64,000 nucleotides of DNA from Rotaria macrura (Eukaryota > Rotifera > Eurotatoria > Philodinida > Philodinidae), in the NCBI GenBank assembly GCA_900239685.1, contig OENT01000165.1, positions 113,648-177,647 on the forward strand, read 5' to 3'. This document shows, piece after piece, positions 38,330 through 51,576 of the stretch; the first letter of the stretch is position 1; each line of letters begins with the position of its first letter. The position numbers were made by a program, and so were the translations under genes. The notes under the pieces were generated by a model. It made no database searches and was not told the DNA's origin. It saw nothing but the letters and a program-made list of their open reading frames with translations.

Positions 38330-40878
38330 TTAAATCATGGAATTCGGTCGAGTAGTTACATGTGATGCTTGTTTGCAATGCTCAGCTGTTTGTCGAGGTA
38401 CAACAACAATAGGACCTGTTTCATTCGGAGACCTTGTTCGCATAAGAACGATTGGATTCGATGATGATGAGCGTTGAACAGGTATACTCGGTGAAGTTTT
38501 AGTGCTCAAAGAAGATGAAGATAATGTTGGTTTAGAAATTGGCTTTTTGCTTGCTGTTGTCGTAGCTGATTGACTGTCATTTAATTTACTTCGAAATGTT
38601 TTACTGAAAGAAATAAATAGCATAGTTTTTAAACGAACAGTTTCTCTTTCATTATTTTACTTTGCTGCAAGTATTCCTTCATAAATAAGTAGTTGATTTC
38701 TAAAACCACCATTTGGATTAATACATGATCGTCGTTTTTTGACATGCTCCAAAGCATCAGCAAATGAATGATTGTTTTCTTTCATAAGATATGCTAATAC
38801 CTAATTTTTACAATAAAATTATTACGAGTTACAATTTTCTTTGGTGATATTCTTACCGTCGATGCAGATCGACTAATACCCATCTTACAATGAACTAAAC
38901 AACATTGATTATTAGCTCTATGTAAAAAGAAGAAGCAATAGTCGTCGTGTTTTCATTTGTGCTAATGAATCTCCTAGCTCTTACTTGGCTTCATTAATAA
39001 ATCGAAATGTTTTTTCCCATTCTTTTAATAAATCTGCATCATCATGATCATGCACACGAACATTTAAATACTTGAAATGACCAGGAAAAAAATTATCTAT
39101 TTCTCTTGAAACATTCAATACATAACCAATATTATTTGCCTTTAATTCATCGAAATTTGATGCATTCCATTCTGAACCAAGATATAAATGTGGTAATATC
39201 ATCGTAGGTTTATCCATCTGAGCAAGAATCTGTAACATAACATCATCAATATACTGTTTGTAAGGAGATAACGACATTTGAAAGGCATTTTCTAATTGTT
39301 CACGCAACTTAAAAATAATGAAAATAATAAAATATTTCAATCTTTGAAACATGAAAAAACCAAGAAATTCAATTTACAAATTTCGATGTCACTTCATCAA
39401 GATCAACTTGTAACATAATTTCTTTTAATTTCACATGAATTTTAGCACGTAGTGTTTCTTCATCTGACGATAACCTAAAAACCAAAAAAGTAAATATTTC
39501 AATTATTTTTTTCCTATAGCTTTATATATATATATATGTATATACGGTTGATATAAATGAGGTGAGTCACTGCGGTGTGATAATATATCATCCATTTGAT
39601 TCCATTCATTGACATAGATCTGATTTGAACGTATATCTGGATTACGATAATATTCAATCCAACTGTGTGTTACATCATTATTTGCTATATAATTATAGAG
39701 ACGAGCTTGATTTGATGCTTTGTGCAAACTCTGATAAGCAGTCCTATCAAAAAATCAATACAACAAATTTTAGACGATATACGAAAGAATACATAGTTTT
39801 TAATAATTACCACAGAGCTTGTACGCTCACCGGCTTAAAAATATGACATCGATCGTACGAAGTTAATTTAAAACCACTAAATAAATTCTTTTGTGAATCA
39901 TTTTTATCGAATATAGAATTTTATTTTCATTCTTGCACGCTATGAATTTATTCTTTTTATCGTGTATAACCTATTGAGTTTAGGGTGAAATATTTCTCTG
40001 ATTAAAGAAATTGTTAGATATGACAAAAGAGGCTTCTCCATTTAGTATGTTTAGTTTTTCTCATTGAAAGTAATAATAAACTAAAGAAGTTTACCCATCA
40101 CCGTCGAGTGATATATCCAAATCGGCCCAAATTGGTAATGTCATACCGATTGTAATCTCGCTTGTATCAACATCGAAGCCAAGAATAGCCGATCTATATT
40201 TGAATTTTTAAACACATCAGTAAAAAAAGATACGTTTTTTCTTTTACTCTTCTGTTTCTTGTCTACCGACGCATGTAACAATGACTAGGTAACGAAAACG
40301 ATTTGGAAAACCACTTTCTAATTGGACCATCTATTTCATATGAAAAATTAAAAACAGATTATTGAATAAAAAAGCAAGCGTTAACAAACCAAGGTAAGTC
40401 GATCGTCGGGTCGCAGCAGTTTATACATCGAATCAAGATGTGCCCGTAAATTTTCTTAGTTGATAAAAACAAGAAATAAAAGCCTGATTTGAATAATAAA
40501 ACACAAATATAGTATACCTGCATTGCCCGCAACGATCCTTGCCAAATGACGGTCAATTGTATGTGTAACTGTGGCGGCGATCTTTGGCAAAGTTAAATTT
40601 TCATTATCGGGAGATAAAACAATGTCTTTATTTGGCGAGGAGCTACATATAAAAGAAAAAAAACGTAATCAGTGTCACAAATTATTACTCATTTCAATGA
40701 AAAATACAATATGATTTTTGTATTCTTTTTTTTCTTGCTTTTATTCTCTTATACAGCGTAATTGACATTTGAAATGGTATTATGTTCATTCAATATGAAT
40801 TTAAGAATAGAAGCAAAAAAAGCCTGAAACCGACAGTTCTTCTTTAGCTGTACTCGTAACATCTCACCTTGTCGCCAT
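38330..40878 (-). CDS. SSH: slingshot-type cofilin phosphatase
   Basis: Twelve exons on the minus strand: 40878-40868, 40642-40518, 40454-40390, 40330-40248, 40193-40095, 39876-39811, 39743-39546, 39474-39378, 39307-38985, 38917-38857, 38800-38661, 38603-38330 (513 aa). The SSH-N region is clear ([45 protein letters not shown]). It is followed by a DEK-C-like helical segment and the dual-specificity phosphatase domain: [28 protein letters not shown], then the catalytic loop [12 protein letters not shown] (Cys about residue 366) and [10 protein letters not shown]. Slingshot dephosphorylates cofilin and promotes actin turnover. The tail after the catalytic domain is only ~90 Ser/Thr-rich residues, shorter than in long vertebrate forms. 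The 11-nt first exon (MAT…) fits phase and splice sites but is the weakest part. Confidence 0.9.
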
Positions 40879-43200
40879 TGAAAGTGTAAGGATTGAAGAA
40901 AAAAAAATTTTGGAGAAAAAAAAACTTTTTTTAATGCGTCATATATATAAATGATTGTAAGTTTGACTACATGAAAAATAGGTAAATGATGATTATCTCG
41001 GCTTCTTTTTTGCACAGCCATTTCATGATAAACAAGAAAAAAAACCTTGTATAAAAATTATAGTTCATTAATTACAAGTAATATAAATAAGGCATGAGAA
41101 AAAGAGTCAGTAAAAAGAAAATCATAACTATGATAATGGCTATATCTATCTGTCTACTTTCATTTTTGTACGCAAGCGAAAACATAAACACAATGATACC
41201 TTAATGGAGTTTCGGAATCTGTTTCGTTATTAATCAATATTGTCGGTTTTTTAAATAAATTTATAAAAAATACATGAAAATAAGGGACGATTGGGACGGA
41301 TGGATTAATAAAATCTAAAATAAATATTTCGAAAAATTTGTTTTTTATTGACAACATGTGAACTTGAACTTTTGTTATGTTTATCTCATATACATATATA
41401 TATATATATATATATTTATATACATATATGTAATATACATATCTTATCGCCGAACAGGTCTCCACTCGTGTTGATACTGACAAGACGAGATGGTGATGAA
41501 GAACGAATAGGAAAGTGGACAGATTAATACGATACGCTACCATAAAAGGAAGATGAACATAGAATAGAAATCAAATGAATGAATCCACAATGTCAGCTGA
41601 TGTGTAGACAGATGTCGTATGATGTTGGAAGTCATAGAAAAATTTATTTTGTCACATGCAACATGGTAAGTATATTCGATGACTTAATGGCGTAAAAATA
41701 ACTCTTCGCCGTTATTTTATAGATATGAGCGAAATGTGCGTGTCTTGAATGATCGATAGTAGTCGTATTCAAAAGAAAACGATTCAAAATAAAGACTTTG
41801 ACGCACGCTGAAATACAAAAAAGTCAAAATAATTATTTCCTATTGTTCTTAAATTAGAATAACAGATTGCAATTTAGTGAAGATCAAGCTGTCGAAGAGG
41901 TGAAGAGAGCCGTTTTTTTTTCGAAACTACAACCATTTTTCGTCGGTATTAAAAAAAATGAAGCGAGCTGGAAGATTCGTCAATATCGCATCACTGATAA
42001 GAGAAAGTAAAATTCTAGCACGGTAAAATCCTTTTCACACGAGTACCATCGGAAATTTTCGAAAGACGTTTAATACTAAGAAATTTTGACCTACGAAAAG
42101 TGCCGCATGATTTACTACAAAATTTGTTAAGAGAAACATTTCAACAAAAAAAAGCTTCTCTAATAGCTTCAATGTAATGAAACACGATTGTTTGTCCTGT
42201 TCGATTTCGCTTTCATTCAGATACTTCTAAAGTCGAAAATTTTCAAAGAACATTCAAAATTTTGCCCTTGATTCATCAAGTTAATTATTATTGTTTTCGT
42301 TTGGTTTTTGTGTTGCTGAATAGAACTATAAAAGTCACTTACTCATTTCTGAATTTATCAAGTTTTATTGAATTTAACATTCTGAATTTTTCAAAAGTTG
42401 TTTGACTTAAGTTTGTTTCATGATCATTAAAATTTATTTTGTTGTCTTTTCACTTGAAAATCTTCGGTATAAAACAAGTCTAAGTGAAATATTTTTGTAC
42501 TCGCCGAAACCATCCTGTGACTAACCATTATTTGTGACTTTATCATTAATATTTCGACTTCGGGTCTCTTTTAAATGAAGTCAACTGCATGACGTCAACG
42601 TTCTTTTTATCATATGTAAAGTTAAACAGTTGTGTTTTATGCAGAAGTAAGAATTGATAAAGAGAAAAGGAACATAGAGAAAGAAATGACATCTGTGTTG
42701 ATATAACAAGCTTTAAGTAAAATGAAGAATTGCAAAATACAATGAATGAATTCAGTGCCGATCAATATTCACTTATGCAAGATACATTTTCTGTAAAGAT
42801 CATTTCATAACATGAAGAATTTGTTCACAATCAGACGTATTGGATATGTACTCATCTATTACATATTCACTTTTTTCAAGTTACACTTCAGTAGTGATAT
42901 TTATTTTCTTTGGTTTTAAAACGACAAGAAAGTATTTTTTTCAACTGCTCTCTTTCACATCATGACAACCAACACGATCGAGTAGAACCGTTTCAGAAGT
43001 GTGTGTTGCTACAACTTTTTGTGTTCCACAAAGTCCACTATATCTATAAAAAGAAACGGACAACAAAAATAAAAGCAACGAAAAAGAAAGAATATTCGTA
43101 TGCATACACAATACTATCTTCCATGGATTTCAGCCGAAGACGTGAAATTACAATGTTATTACCTTTTTCACTAACCCAACCAAGTACTAAAATACACAAT
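40879..43200. other. intergenic, slingshot to lipase
   Basis: It contains the slingshot 5' flank and the lipase 3' flank. A TA-rich palindromic run lies at 41393-41430. An open frame at 41160-41543 (-) is largely translated from that repeat and shows no domain. No gene was recognised. Confidence 0.5.
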
Positions 43201-45284
43201 CTAACAATTAATCATATCCGTTATGATAAAATACGCACAAGTGTTTTCTTTATTAAAATGTACGATTGCGTAATCAACTTTATCCATATTAGTATTATAA
43301 AGGAATACATGGTGGAACGAATCACCTGGTTTAATATCAGTTTTCGATCTTTGCAAGTATATAAGCATTATAATTAGAGAAATACTATTTCTTTTTTTTT
43401 TTTTATTTAAACTTACTTCGAAGTCATACTGACATTTGTTAACATTTGATTATTTGAATGAATTGAAACGTATATTTCACCAGTTGTTTCAATCATGTTT
43501 CGATCGAGTACAAGTTCAATAGAATAATGATGACCTGCATATTGAGATAACATAACAAAAAAACTGATAAACTATCAAGGAACTTGACATCTAACCACAG
43601 AATGTTGATGCATCTCGAGTAAATAAATACATATTACCACGACCAAGTGAATAAATCGAATTAAAACCTTGATGAGAAAAAAAAACAGCACGGAAAATGA
43701 ATATCTTTCCTATATCGAAACATGTTTTATTTGAAATACCCATTTGAGCACAACCTGATGTTGAACAAGCAAGACATTGACCATTGACGAAGCTATCCTG
43801 AACAAATACAATCATGTAGGAAGAAAAATCGTAATGAAAGAAAATTATTTCCTAGTTACGTAATCATGACATGGAAAAGCATTATATGGACATTCTGAAC
43901 TACAATGATGGTGAAACAAAAAACAATCATTTTTCTTCACTCATAAAAAGACGAATATACTTGATGGATTCCGTAAAGTATTCATGAGCACGAGCTAATT
44001 ATAAATATAAGATGATTTTATATTGAAATTTATTTACTTTTTTCACAACTCACAATGTGAGCATGATGTTTGGTCAAATAAAGCTAAAAGAGAAACAAGA
44101 AAAAATGCAGCCACTTTTCTGCAAAACTTCCTCTCTAATCTGCTCCCTTGTTCTACCTTCGTGGTGACCATCGATGACGTCAATGAAAAGTGTAGACCTG
44201 TTGAAAGATTAAATACAAATAAATAGATGAAAAACAAATTTTCCTTAAACAATAACTTACACTGAAGCACAACCTGGCTGATGTTCACCACCATTAGCAT
44301 AAAAGTCTACATGTCCTGATGGTTGACTCGATCCTAAACCTATGCCGAAAGCAAATTTTGTATTCGTATGAATAACATCGACGAATCTTGCATCGTGTTG
44401 GTCCAGACGAACAATGGAATCTTTTCCCTCGAAAAATGGACCAGCTGGATCAAGACCGGAAATACGACCCATTTGATTATCAATTTCATTCGATGCCAAA
44501 CCACATGTGTGTGCACCTAGACTGTGTCCTAGACAAAAATTTTAAAAAACCGAATAACGATCAACGTACACGTTTTTCATTTTACAAACCAATACAATGC
44601 ACTTTTTCATATGACAATTTTTTAAGATCGCGCAATTTTTTTAAAAGTAAACCTATTTGTTTACTAACAAGACGTAGATTTGAAGCAGCATTGGTGTAGT
44701 ATGGAAATTTAGCACCATGACCCCAGTCAACAACAAGTACATCTGATATTTCCTTCTATAGTAGATTCAATCACATTAATTAAAAAACAATACGTAGGTT
44801 ATTCTCACATCCTTTAATTTCAATAATTCATCCTGAAGTGGCTGTATCCATATACTGCTTCTATTATTTGTAAAACCGTGAACAATGATTCTGAGCCATC
44901 GAGAAGAATGAAGACTCGAGTCTTCGATTGATCTATCATTCCCATCATAAAAAAGAAGCTCCGGCGTCGTTGGAGCTTCTTTTGTGAACAGAAGGAATTG
45001 TGTGTCAATAAACTCAGGTGATTGAGGTACTTCGAAAGCAGCATTATTATACGGTTCATTATTATTAAAACATCCAACCACCGGATAACAAACTGACTTA
45101 TGAAGCTTTCTCGGTGTTACTGATGTATCATCAGCGCGATTAATTGTTAAAAGTTCAGGAAAGATAGGTATATTATTTGTTAATATTGCATCGATAGTTA
45201 GAGGGGCATTTCCAACATAATCGGATGGAATAATGCGTGCATCAATGATAATAACGCAAAGACTAATTAATAAATAATGGAAAC
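43201..45284 (-). CDS. secreted pancreatic-type lipase with PLAT domain (first exon uncertain)
   Basis: Ten exons on the minus strand: 45284-44809, 44755-44590, 44528-44261, 44197-44157, 44083-44054, 43994-43961, 43899-43860, 43797-43596, 43534-43417, 43348-43201. A hydrophobic leader ([15 protein letters not shown]) opens the first. Markers of the family follow: [20 protein letters not shown], nucleophile elbow GHSLGAH, GLDPAGP with the acid, and SCSHSRA with the catalytic His. All three catalytic residues are present. The C-terminal ~120 residues ([44 protein letters not shown]) fit a PLAT/LH2 domain. It should hydrolyse tri- or phospholipid esters outside the cell. The initiating Met is not in 45284-43201. 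One phase-compatible candidate is a 7-nt exon at 45484-45478 (MF…), which is weak. Confidence 0.85.
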
Positions 45285-47137
45285 CTTAAAAGAATGGAAA
45301 AAAAACTTAGTAATATATTTCATGAATATAATGAAATGTAATAAAGTCAAATTTCACTCATAGTGACAATCAGCAATTGAGATCAACTCAAGTTTCTTCT
45401 TCTCTTGAACTAGAATACTAAATTGTTCAAGACTTGAACTTAAAATTATTGTTGGAGTTCATTTTTCATGAAGCTACGGAACATTTTATTTCAAATTTTA
45501 TTGATTTCTCGTTGCTTCCGGAGTAAGATTGAAGCTGATAACGTTAATTTTTTTTCGAAGGATACATAAATAGTGCATGGCCGCATACATATTCATCTAA
45601 AGAGAACTACGTCTGTCGTGAGAACAATTCTGTCCTAACAACTACTGCCCTGAATGTTAGTATATTTCTTAGAGAAGCATAATCTATTCGAAAAAAGCAA
45701 AATTCTAAGACACACATCAATTACGGAGGCATAACAATGAGAAAAATTGCTTGACATTATAAGATTTTCCTCAACCTTAAAATCAAATCTATTTAAAAAT
45801 CCGTACATTACTATCGACAACAATCTATGAGAATGGTCATAAAAATCGAGACGATTTAATTCAAGTTTTGTTATCATGGGTATCACAGAACAAATCCTGA
45901 AAACTTTATGATGATAACTTATTCAATCGAAGTATTCTTTTACTGTACCTTTGCTCGAACCAAATTAAATGAAACATCAGAAGCAAATGTTCAACGATTG
46001 ATTTTTAAATTACCGTATATATGTATGTGTGTTGTCCACGTTCTTTATGACATATAAAGTGAATTCATTAATTCTTGCTCATACACACATTACGCAAATC
46101 TTACCGTCTGGAAAGATTTTCTCGTAATGATTGCGTCTCAGATCATTACTATATTCGAATATTCTTGATACTAGCAACTAGTATGTGTGTCCTATTCGAT
46201 AGACATAAGAGTGTAAATGTGAGAAAGCACCTCTCATCGAGTTACACTGATCATAATTACTGTATGAGAAAAACTTAGATCCATATTCGTGTTCGTGAAT
46301 TTACTATGATTTTTCCAAATTAACGAACATTAGGCTTTTTCTGAATTACAATCCTCAATCTACCTTCAGCACTATGTCTAAATTAAATCACATACCGTTT
46401 TCGGAATGCATGACAATGGTTGCCGATTGACTGAAAACTGATGAGCGTAGTATTGATTGTTATTTATATACTATTTTCAATAGTAGGAGAGAAAAGTAAA
46501 AACAACATTTGCTTATATTCTCATGAAATTTTGCAAAGTATAATCTATCCAGGTCGAATAAACACCATTTCTTAACTTGACATTGACGTAACAATATTTG
46601 ATTACATCATAATGACCGAATATCCTTTGGTAGTATTCAACACTGCTGAGGATACTACACGCAGGTATCAAATATTTCAAAACACTCCTTCAGTTTTGCT
46701 CTTTACAACCGAATAAAGATTTCTATGAAACCGTGCAGGAAAATCTAAAAGAGCTTTCTTTTCGAAAAATTTCGCTAATATTTGAGTCAACAATGACTTC
46801 CCATTGGGGAAACATGCTCAATTTTATGCAGCGACATTTCTGTACTTTCTCACAGTTTTTAACGGTTATCGTAGAAAAATAAATAGTTCGGTTCAATTCT
46901 GTTAAATTTCAGTCAGCTTCATTCGAAATGTCGTAATCGAACATGAGGTCAATAACTTCGTTCCCTCATTTCTTCTTGATGATTCTCTTAGTAGTCACAG
47001 AGGATGAATTGCAGAAGAAAAAGTTTTTATTATTCTTTTAACGTATGTAGTATCATATTGTCAACCATCGATTAGCGACATCTTTTTCGAGCAGACATTA
47101 ATATGTCGACTAAGTCTCTACAATGAGAAAAGGTTTA

Positions 47138-47521
47138 GGCCTTGTCTACACTAGAAAACTTAATGCGAAATTAAGAAAGATGATTGGTCGAAAATTGAAT
47201 TCACTTTTAATGCGGTTTCAGAGTCGCATTAAGTTTTAATGCACCAATCCAGAAAGAACTTGATCCACTAATTAGAACAATGAATATGCCTCGATCGAGT
47301 CGTTTCATATCATCGATAGATAGATCTTTTCAACACGATAAATGAACTATAGAAAGACAGAGGCGACGATTTTTCGTGAACACGTGCAAGAAATATTCAG
47401 TTCGACTACATCATAGTGACCATTTCTCAGTTCTGATTGATGCATTAAATTTATAAGTGTAGACGCATGTATATTTAATTCAAATTTAATCCGCATTAAA
47501 TTTTCTAGTGTAGACAAGGCC
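47138..47521. mobile_element. MITE with TTA target duplication (PIF/Harbinger-like)
   Basis: The 384-bp element starts GGCCTTGTCTACACTAGAAA and ends in the reverse complement of that. The inverted similarity extends over about 30 bp (to TTAATGCG). It is flanked by direct TTA (47135-47137 and 47522-47524). Copy B of the duplication shows the unoccupied site (…GTTTAGAGATG…), so both boundaries are fixed by comparison. A 3-bp TTA duplication is typical of PIF/Harbinger. The element has no coding capacity. Confidence 0.9.
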
Positions 47522-47627
47522 TTAGCGATGAAAAAAACTTGTGGGATTTATTTTCTTTCTTTATTTGCCATTCATGTCTTGTCATAAGTTCGAGTGTGAA
47601 AAGAGAATTTAAATTTTACAATTCATC

Positions 47628-47678
47628 ATGGCGTACGTTGTTAGTAATTCTACCAAAAAAAAAAGATCCAAGTGGTAA
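47628..47678 (+). pseudogene. truncated copy of FUS-like first exon
   Basis: The first nine codons (MAYVVSNST) are identical to the start of the FUS-like gene at 57261. The frame then runs through an A-rich stretch (KKKRSKW) to a stop. Homology fades just after CAAGTGG. No splice donor or downstream exon follows, so it cannot make the protein, though the copied promoter could still drive a short transcript. Confidence 0.85.
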
Positions 47679-48984
47679 GATTGTACGAAGCAAAGACGTC
47701 CATAGCGGCGCTTAGACGCCCTACCGTCACTGTGATGGCGCCACTTCGCGGCAGTAATTTTAACGAAGCATGACAGCAGCGGTTGAACTCACATCGAATT
47801 GTAATTAAAAAGTTTTCCGAAATCCGTAATACTTGAGATAACAATTATTCTGTTTTTGTGATTGGAATACATGTTTTCAACCAAAACTGTTCTATGCTGT
47901 ATTTCTTCGCCTATAGCAGAAATACGTTCTGATACCATATAACAGTCAATGATGACGATAACTGCAAGCATGTTAATTGACAGTACCTGAATTTGTCTCC
48001 ATCCGATTATACTTGATGTATCAATAGTTAAAAAGATTCATGTTGTTAGTTTCTTACACTGATGAGTAGTGACTTATGTATTCTCTACAGTAAAAGCTCT
48101 TTTGCTTTGAGTGTATTATGAACAGCGATAAAGTGTTTTTCCAGTATTCATAAATCATGAATACTATAATATGCTCATTTTTAGTCATGGAACTTTATTC
48201 AGTTTTAGATCAACCGGTGTTTTACGAAATTTCGTGAATGTTAATATGTTCGAGTGAATACAATGTGTATAAGGTTTATATTTAGTATAAACGTTAAGTG
48301 TTACATTTTTCTGAGCCATAGCATTATGACAAGGCTTGCACTTATACAAAATTCGTTTGACTAAACTATTATCGGGATATTATTTGATTTTGATGTATCG
48401 TAATTTTAGAAAATTCCGAGAAATAAAATCCAGTAGGAGAAAATTAAAATTATATAGTTTTTCTCTTTTGTCACATAAAATGATTAGGAAACAAATCGAA
48501 ATTCAGAAAATGTGATTAACATGTTTGGTTTCATTATTAAAGATGGCAAATAACCGAATGTATTCTATTTATTAAACTTTGAAATGAGTAGAATTCTTAT
48601 GTGTACCGTTACGTGAAAAAAAGTTTCTAAAAGTAACGACTCCACAAAATATTATTACGAGACAGAATGAAATGACTGGTAATTCTCGAATTATATACAA
48701 ATTGATAAATCAGCTCCTTCACTATCGCGACACTTCAGTGATCGAGTGTTTCATGATTTTGTTTTTCGAGATGAGAACATATAAACATATTTTCAGATTC
48801 AGATGCATGTGTTTTCCACTGATTAAGAATATGACATTTTTTCTTTCAAACATTGATATTTGGCATCAAAGTCAGTCTGAACAACTTCCAACAATCGTAT
48901 TTTAAACTGCCTAAAAAAGAAAATTTTCCGAAATAATGTTAACTGACATGTGATTGGATGTAAAATTGAGTTCTTTACAGAAAT

Positions 48985-49366
48985 CCAGGTCGAACAATCC
49001 CGATGACAAGTCCTTACAAGGATCTTATGTCTGATCATATCTTACCTTATAAGATCCGATGAAAAAACGTACTCAAAATCATCGTTTCTGACTTCTTACG
49101 TACAATCACATTAGAAGATTCTTGAAAGATTCTGTTATGTATGTAATGCCACAGTAGTATTTCAATAAACTGAGTTATCCTCTCAAAATATCAATAAAGT
49201 TTTTGATACAAATAAAGCGAATGTAAGATCTTTCGAGGAAAATATAGTATGATCTGATGTAAGATGTCAGAGACGACGATTTTTTGTCAGATTCTTGAAA
49301 GATTTCGTTCATATGCAAGATCTTGCATGTACAACATAAGATCTTATGTCAGATTTTTTGACCTGG
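48985..49366. mobile_element. candidate foldback/MITE element
   Basis: The ends read CCAGGTCGAACAATC at the left and the complement of CCAGGTCAAAAAATC at the right. Long imperfect inverted similarity continues inwards (left AAAATCATCGTTTCTGACTT, right complement AAAAATCGTCGTCTCTGACA). Two perfect 16-bp palindromes, ATGCAAGATCTTGCAT (49313-49328) and ACATAAGATCTTATGT (49334-49349), lie near the right end. No clear target duplication was seen. It is non-coding. Confidence 0.55.
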
Positions 49367-51576
49367 GAATCTGCATTCAGTTTTTGCTGTTATCACTAGT
49401 ATCATGCATGGAAAGGAATGTACTGGATGGCCTATCGTAAGCACTTTGTATTGCACACACAAAACAATAAGTAGTATGTACATTATTCTTGGTGGTCTGG
49501 AAAAGAAAAGTCATGTTATGTTCGACTTATATAGGCTGAGAAAACGATGAGAAGAAAATAGAATTTCTCGTTCAGAATATTTATACATGTATGTTGTGTC
49601 TTCATGCTTTTATCTATTTATCGTGCGTGTAAAGTAGTCTCTCATCCAAATCCAGGCACTGATAACAATGTGTTTTATTTCGCTGTCTACTTTTTTTCAT
49701 TTATTCTTTAGTAAGATTAAATGTATCCTGGTTTGCCGAAATAAACGGTATACTATATTGAGTGCCAACAGCTAATATATTTATATGTACAAAGAGAAAT
49801 TCTCTAATGCGAAAATGATTTGAATTCTTTACATGCCTAGAAAACATGATCGAGGGCAACTGTTGATACTGTCTATTCTACACATCTAGAAAAATCAACT
49901 AATTGAAAGATTAATCATTGTTCTAAATTTTACCTCGCATATTGATAATGAAATATAAACAATGGCAGTCTGTTGTTTCCCTTGGGTAGCCATTGGCGAT
50001 GTATGTAAAATCTGTATTTATATCGAAAAACTTAAATTTATGCTGGAATAACATATTATCTAGTAGCAGAGTTCTTTGAGGCTCATTTAAGTTCAATCAT
50101 GCTACATGACCAACTGACATAAGTGATCAACACAAATTTTCTTAAAAGTTTGGATTCAACTTCATCTAGTTCTACCATATAAAGTAATGATTGTATTGTT
50201 GCTTTTAAAGTGAGACAAGTATCTGTGAAAATTTATGTATGATGCTAAGAAATTCATTTAACATGTAATTTTAGTGGATTGGTTTTGTCAAAATAAATGT
50301 CTTTTTTCAAATTCCTTATCAATTATATACTTATTGTAACTATTAGAACACTTTCATATAATGGCAAATTATATATAAAAATAATAAGTTTCTAATACTA
50401 TCGTCATATAAATAATTGTGTCTTGAACATTCGAAAATCTTTTTCAAATCTATTTCTGTATGTGTTAAGCATTTAAAATTTCATCCTAATATGAAACGAC
50501 AATAATGACATTTTATCAATCAGTATTAACTGTGAGACCTTTAAAATTTAAAAATTTCTAAAGATTTCATGATAAATGTTTATGCGCAATACGTAGTAGT
50601 TCGCTACGCATCTTATCTAATTTATTTTTCTTCAGCTTATGAAAATTATCACAAGTATAGAATCTATTCACATATTTCAGCGTTGCATATAAACATTTGA
50701 GTACTTTTTATTAATTTCGTTGCTAATTTTGATATGTTACTATATCATGGAGCGAATAAATCCAATTCTTATAAACATGGTTCAATTTTAGCTTGCACAT
50801 TCGACTTAACATGCATTGGTATAAGATTACTTGTTATTAAACGGACAAACAGGAGATCAATTATTAATTTGTATTTTTATTTGTATCTCAGTTGAAACGT
50901 GATTTTTATACTCTATATTTAGCGTAGCATGCTTGCTTCCTTAAGCTCGACTGGTTTTGGAAATTTCAACATCCTCATGACTTCGTTGAAGACGAATGTT
51001 GTGATTTCCTCTATGTATGTATAAGAACAAGTACTTGGAAACGGAGTGTTAATTTTATGAAGAATAAGTTAGATACAGATAAAATGGTCTCTAGAAAATA
51101 TAATGATTGCTACAGAATTATGAATGTAGTTTTTCTTTTTAGAAGCCTTTTCATCTATTGACAGATACATTCTTTAATCTAGCTAACTTCGTTCTATAAT
51201 AAACATGGACTACGAGAGTATTGCTTTGATATCTATCGTAACAGAATTGTTCAAATATAAACGTCAAAAGATACACTTCTTTGTATTTCACTTTGTAAAT
51301 ACTTTAACTTTGGAGTACAACTGCAATACAAAGATCTATTCATATAAAGTCATAGGAATAGTAGAATAGATCATTCTTATTTATACATGCGTAGTTTCGA
51401 ATTGGTGTTGAATTCAACAATTTTTCCTATTTTGAAAGGTCAGAGAAACAAATGTTGTATTGAATCAATGCTATTAGAATTTTTAGTAACATGTATTTTG
51501 AACAGTCTGCGGAAATATTAAACTATTAGATACAATTTTCCTGGCTTCTAAAAACGATGAAATGTCTAATGGTTAA

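Larger units (their letters stand above)
45602..47680 (+). repeat. segmental duplication, copy A (decayed FUS-like upstream region)
   Basis: Aligned by eye, this block matches 55811-57300 in direct orientation, 10.2 kb apart, with about 90-95% identity over most of its length (for example 46,290-47,135 against 56,285-57,130). It begins near GTCTGTCGTGAGAA and continues through the start codon of the FUS-like gene. Copy A carries two extra pieces: about 255 bp at 45681-45933 and a 384-bp MITE at 47138-47521. Copy B has about 56 bp (56048-56103) that A lacks. The identity figure is a visual estimate. Confidence 0.9.

Noticed and set aside
41160-41543. 127-codon minus-strand open frame
   Set aside because: Much of it translates the TA repeat (YIYIYIYVYE). 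I considered a slingshot 5' exon but found no in-phase splice path.
45635-45886. 83-codon minus-strand open frame in duplication copy A
   Set aside because: It lies mostly in the 255-bp segment absent from copy B and has no motif.
47650-47844. 64-codon minus-strand open frame over the GC-rich block
   Set aside because: No recognisable protein. Composition reflects the local GC patch.
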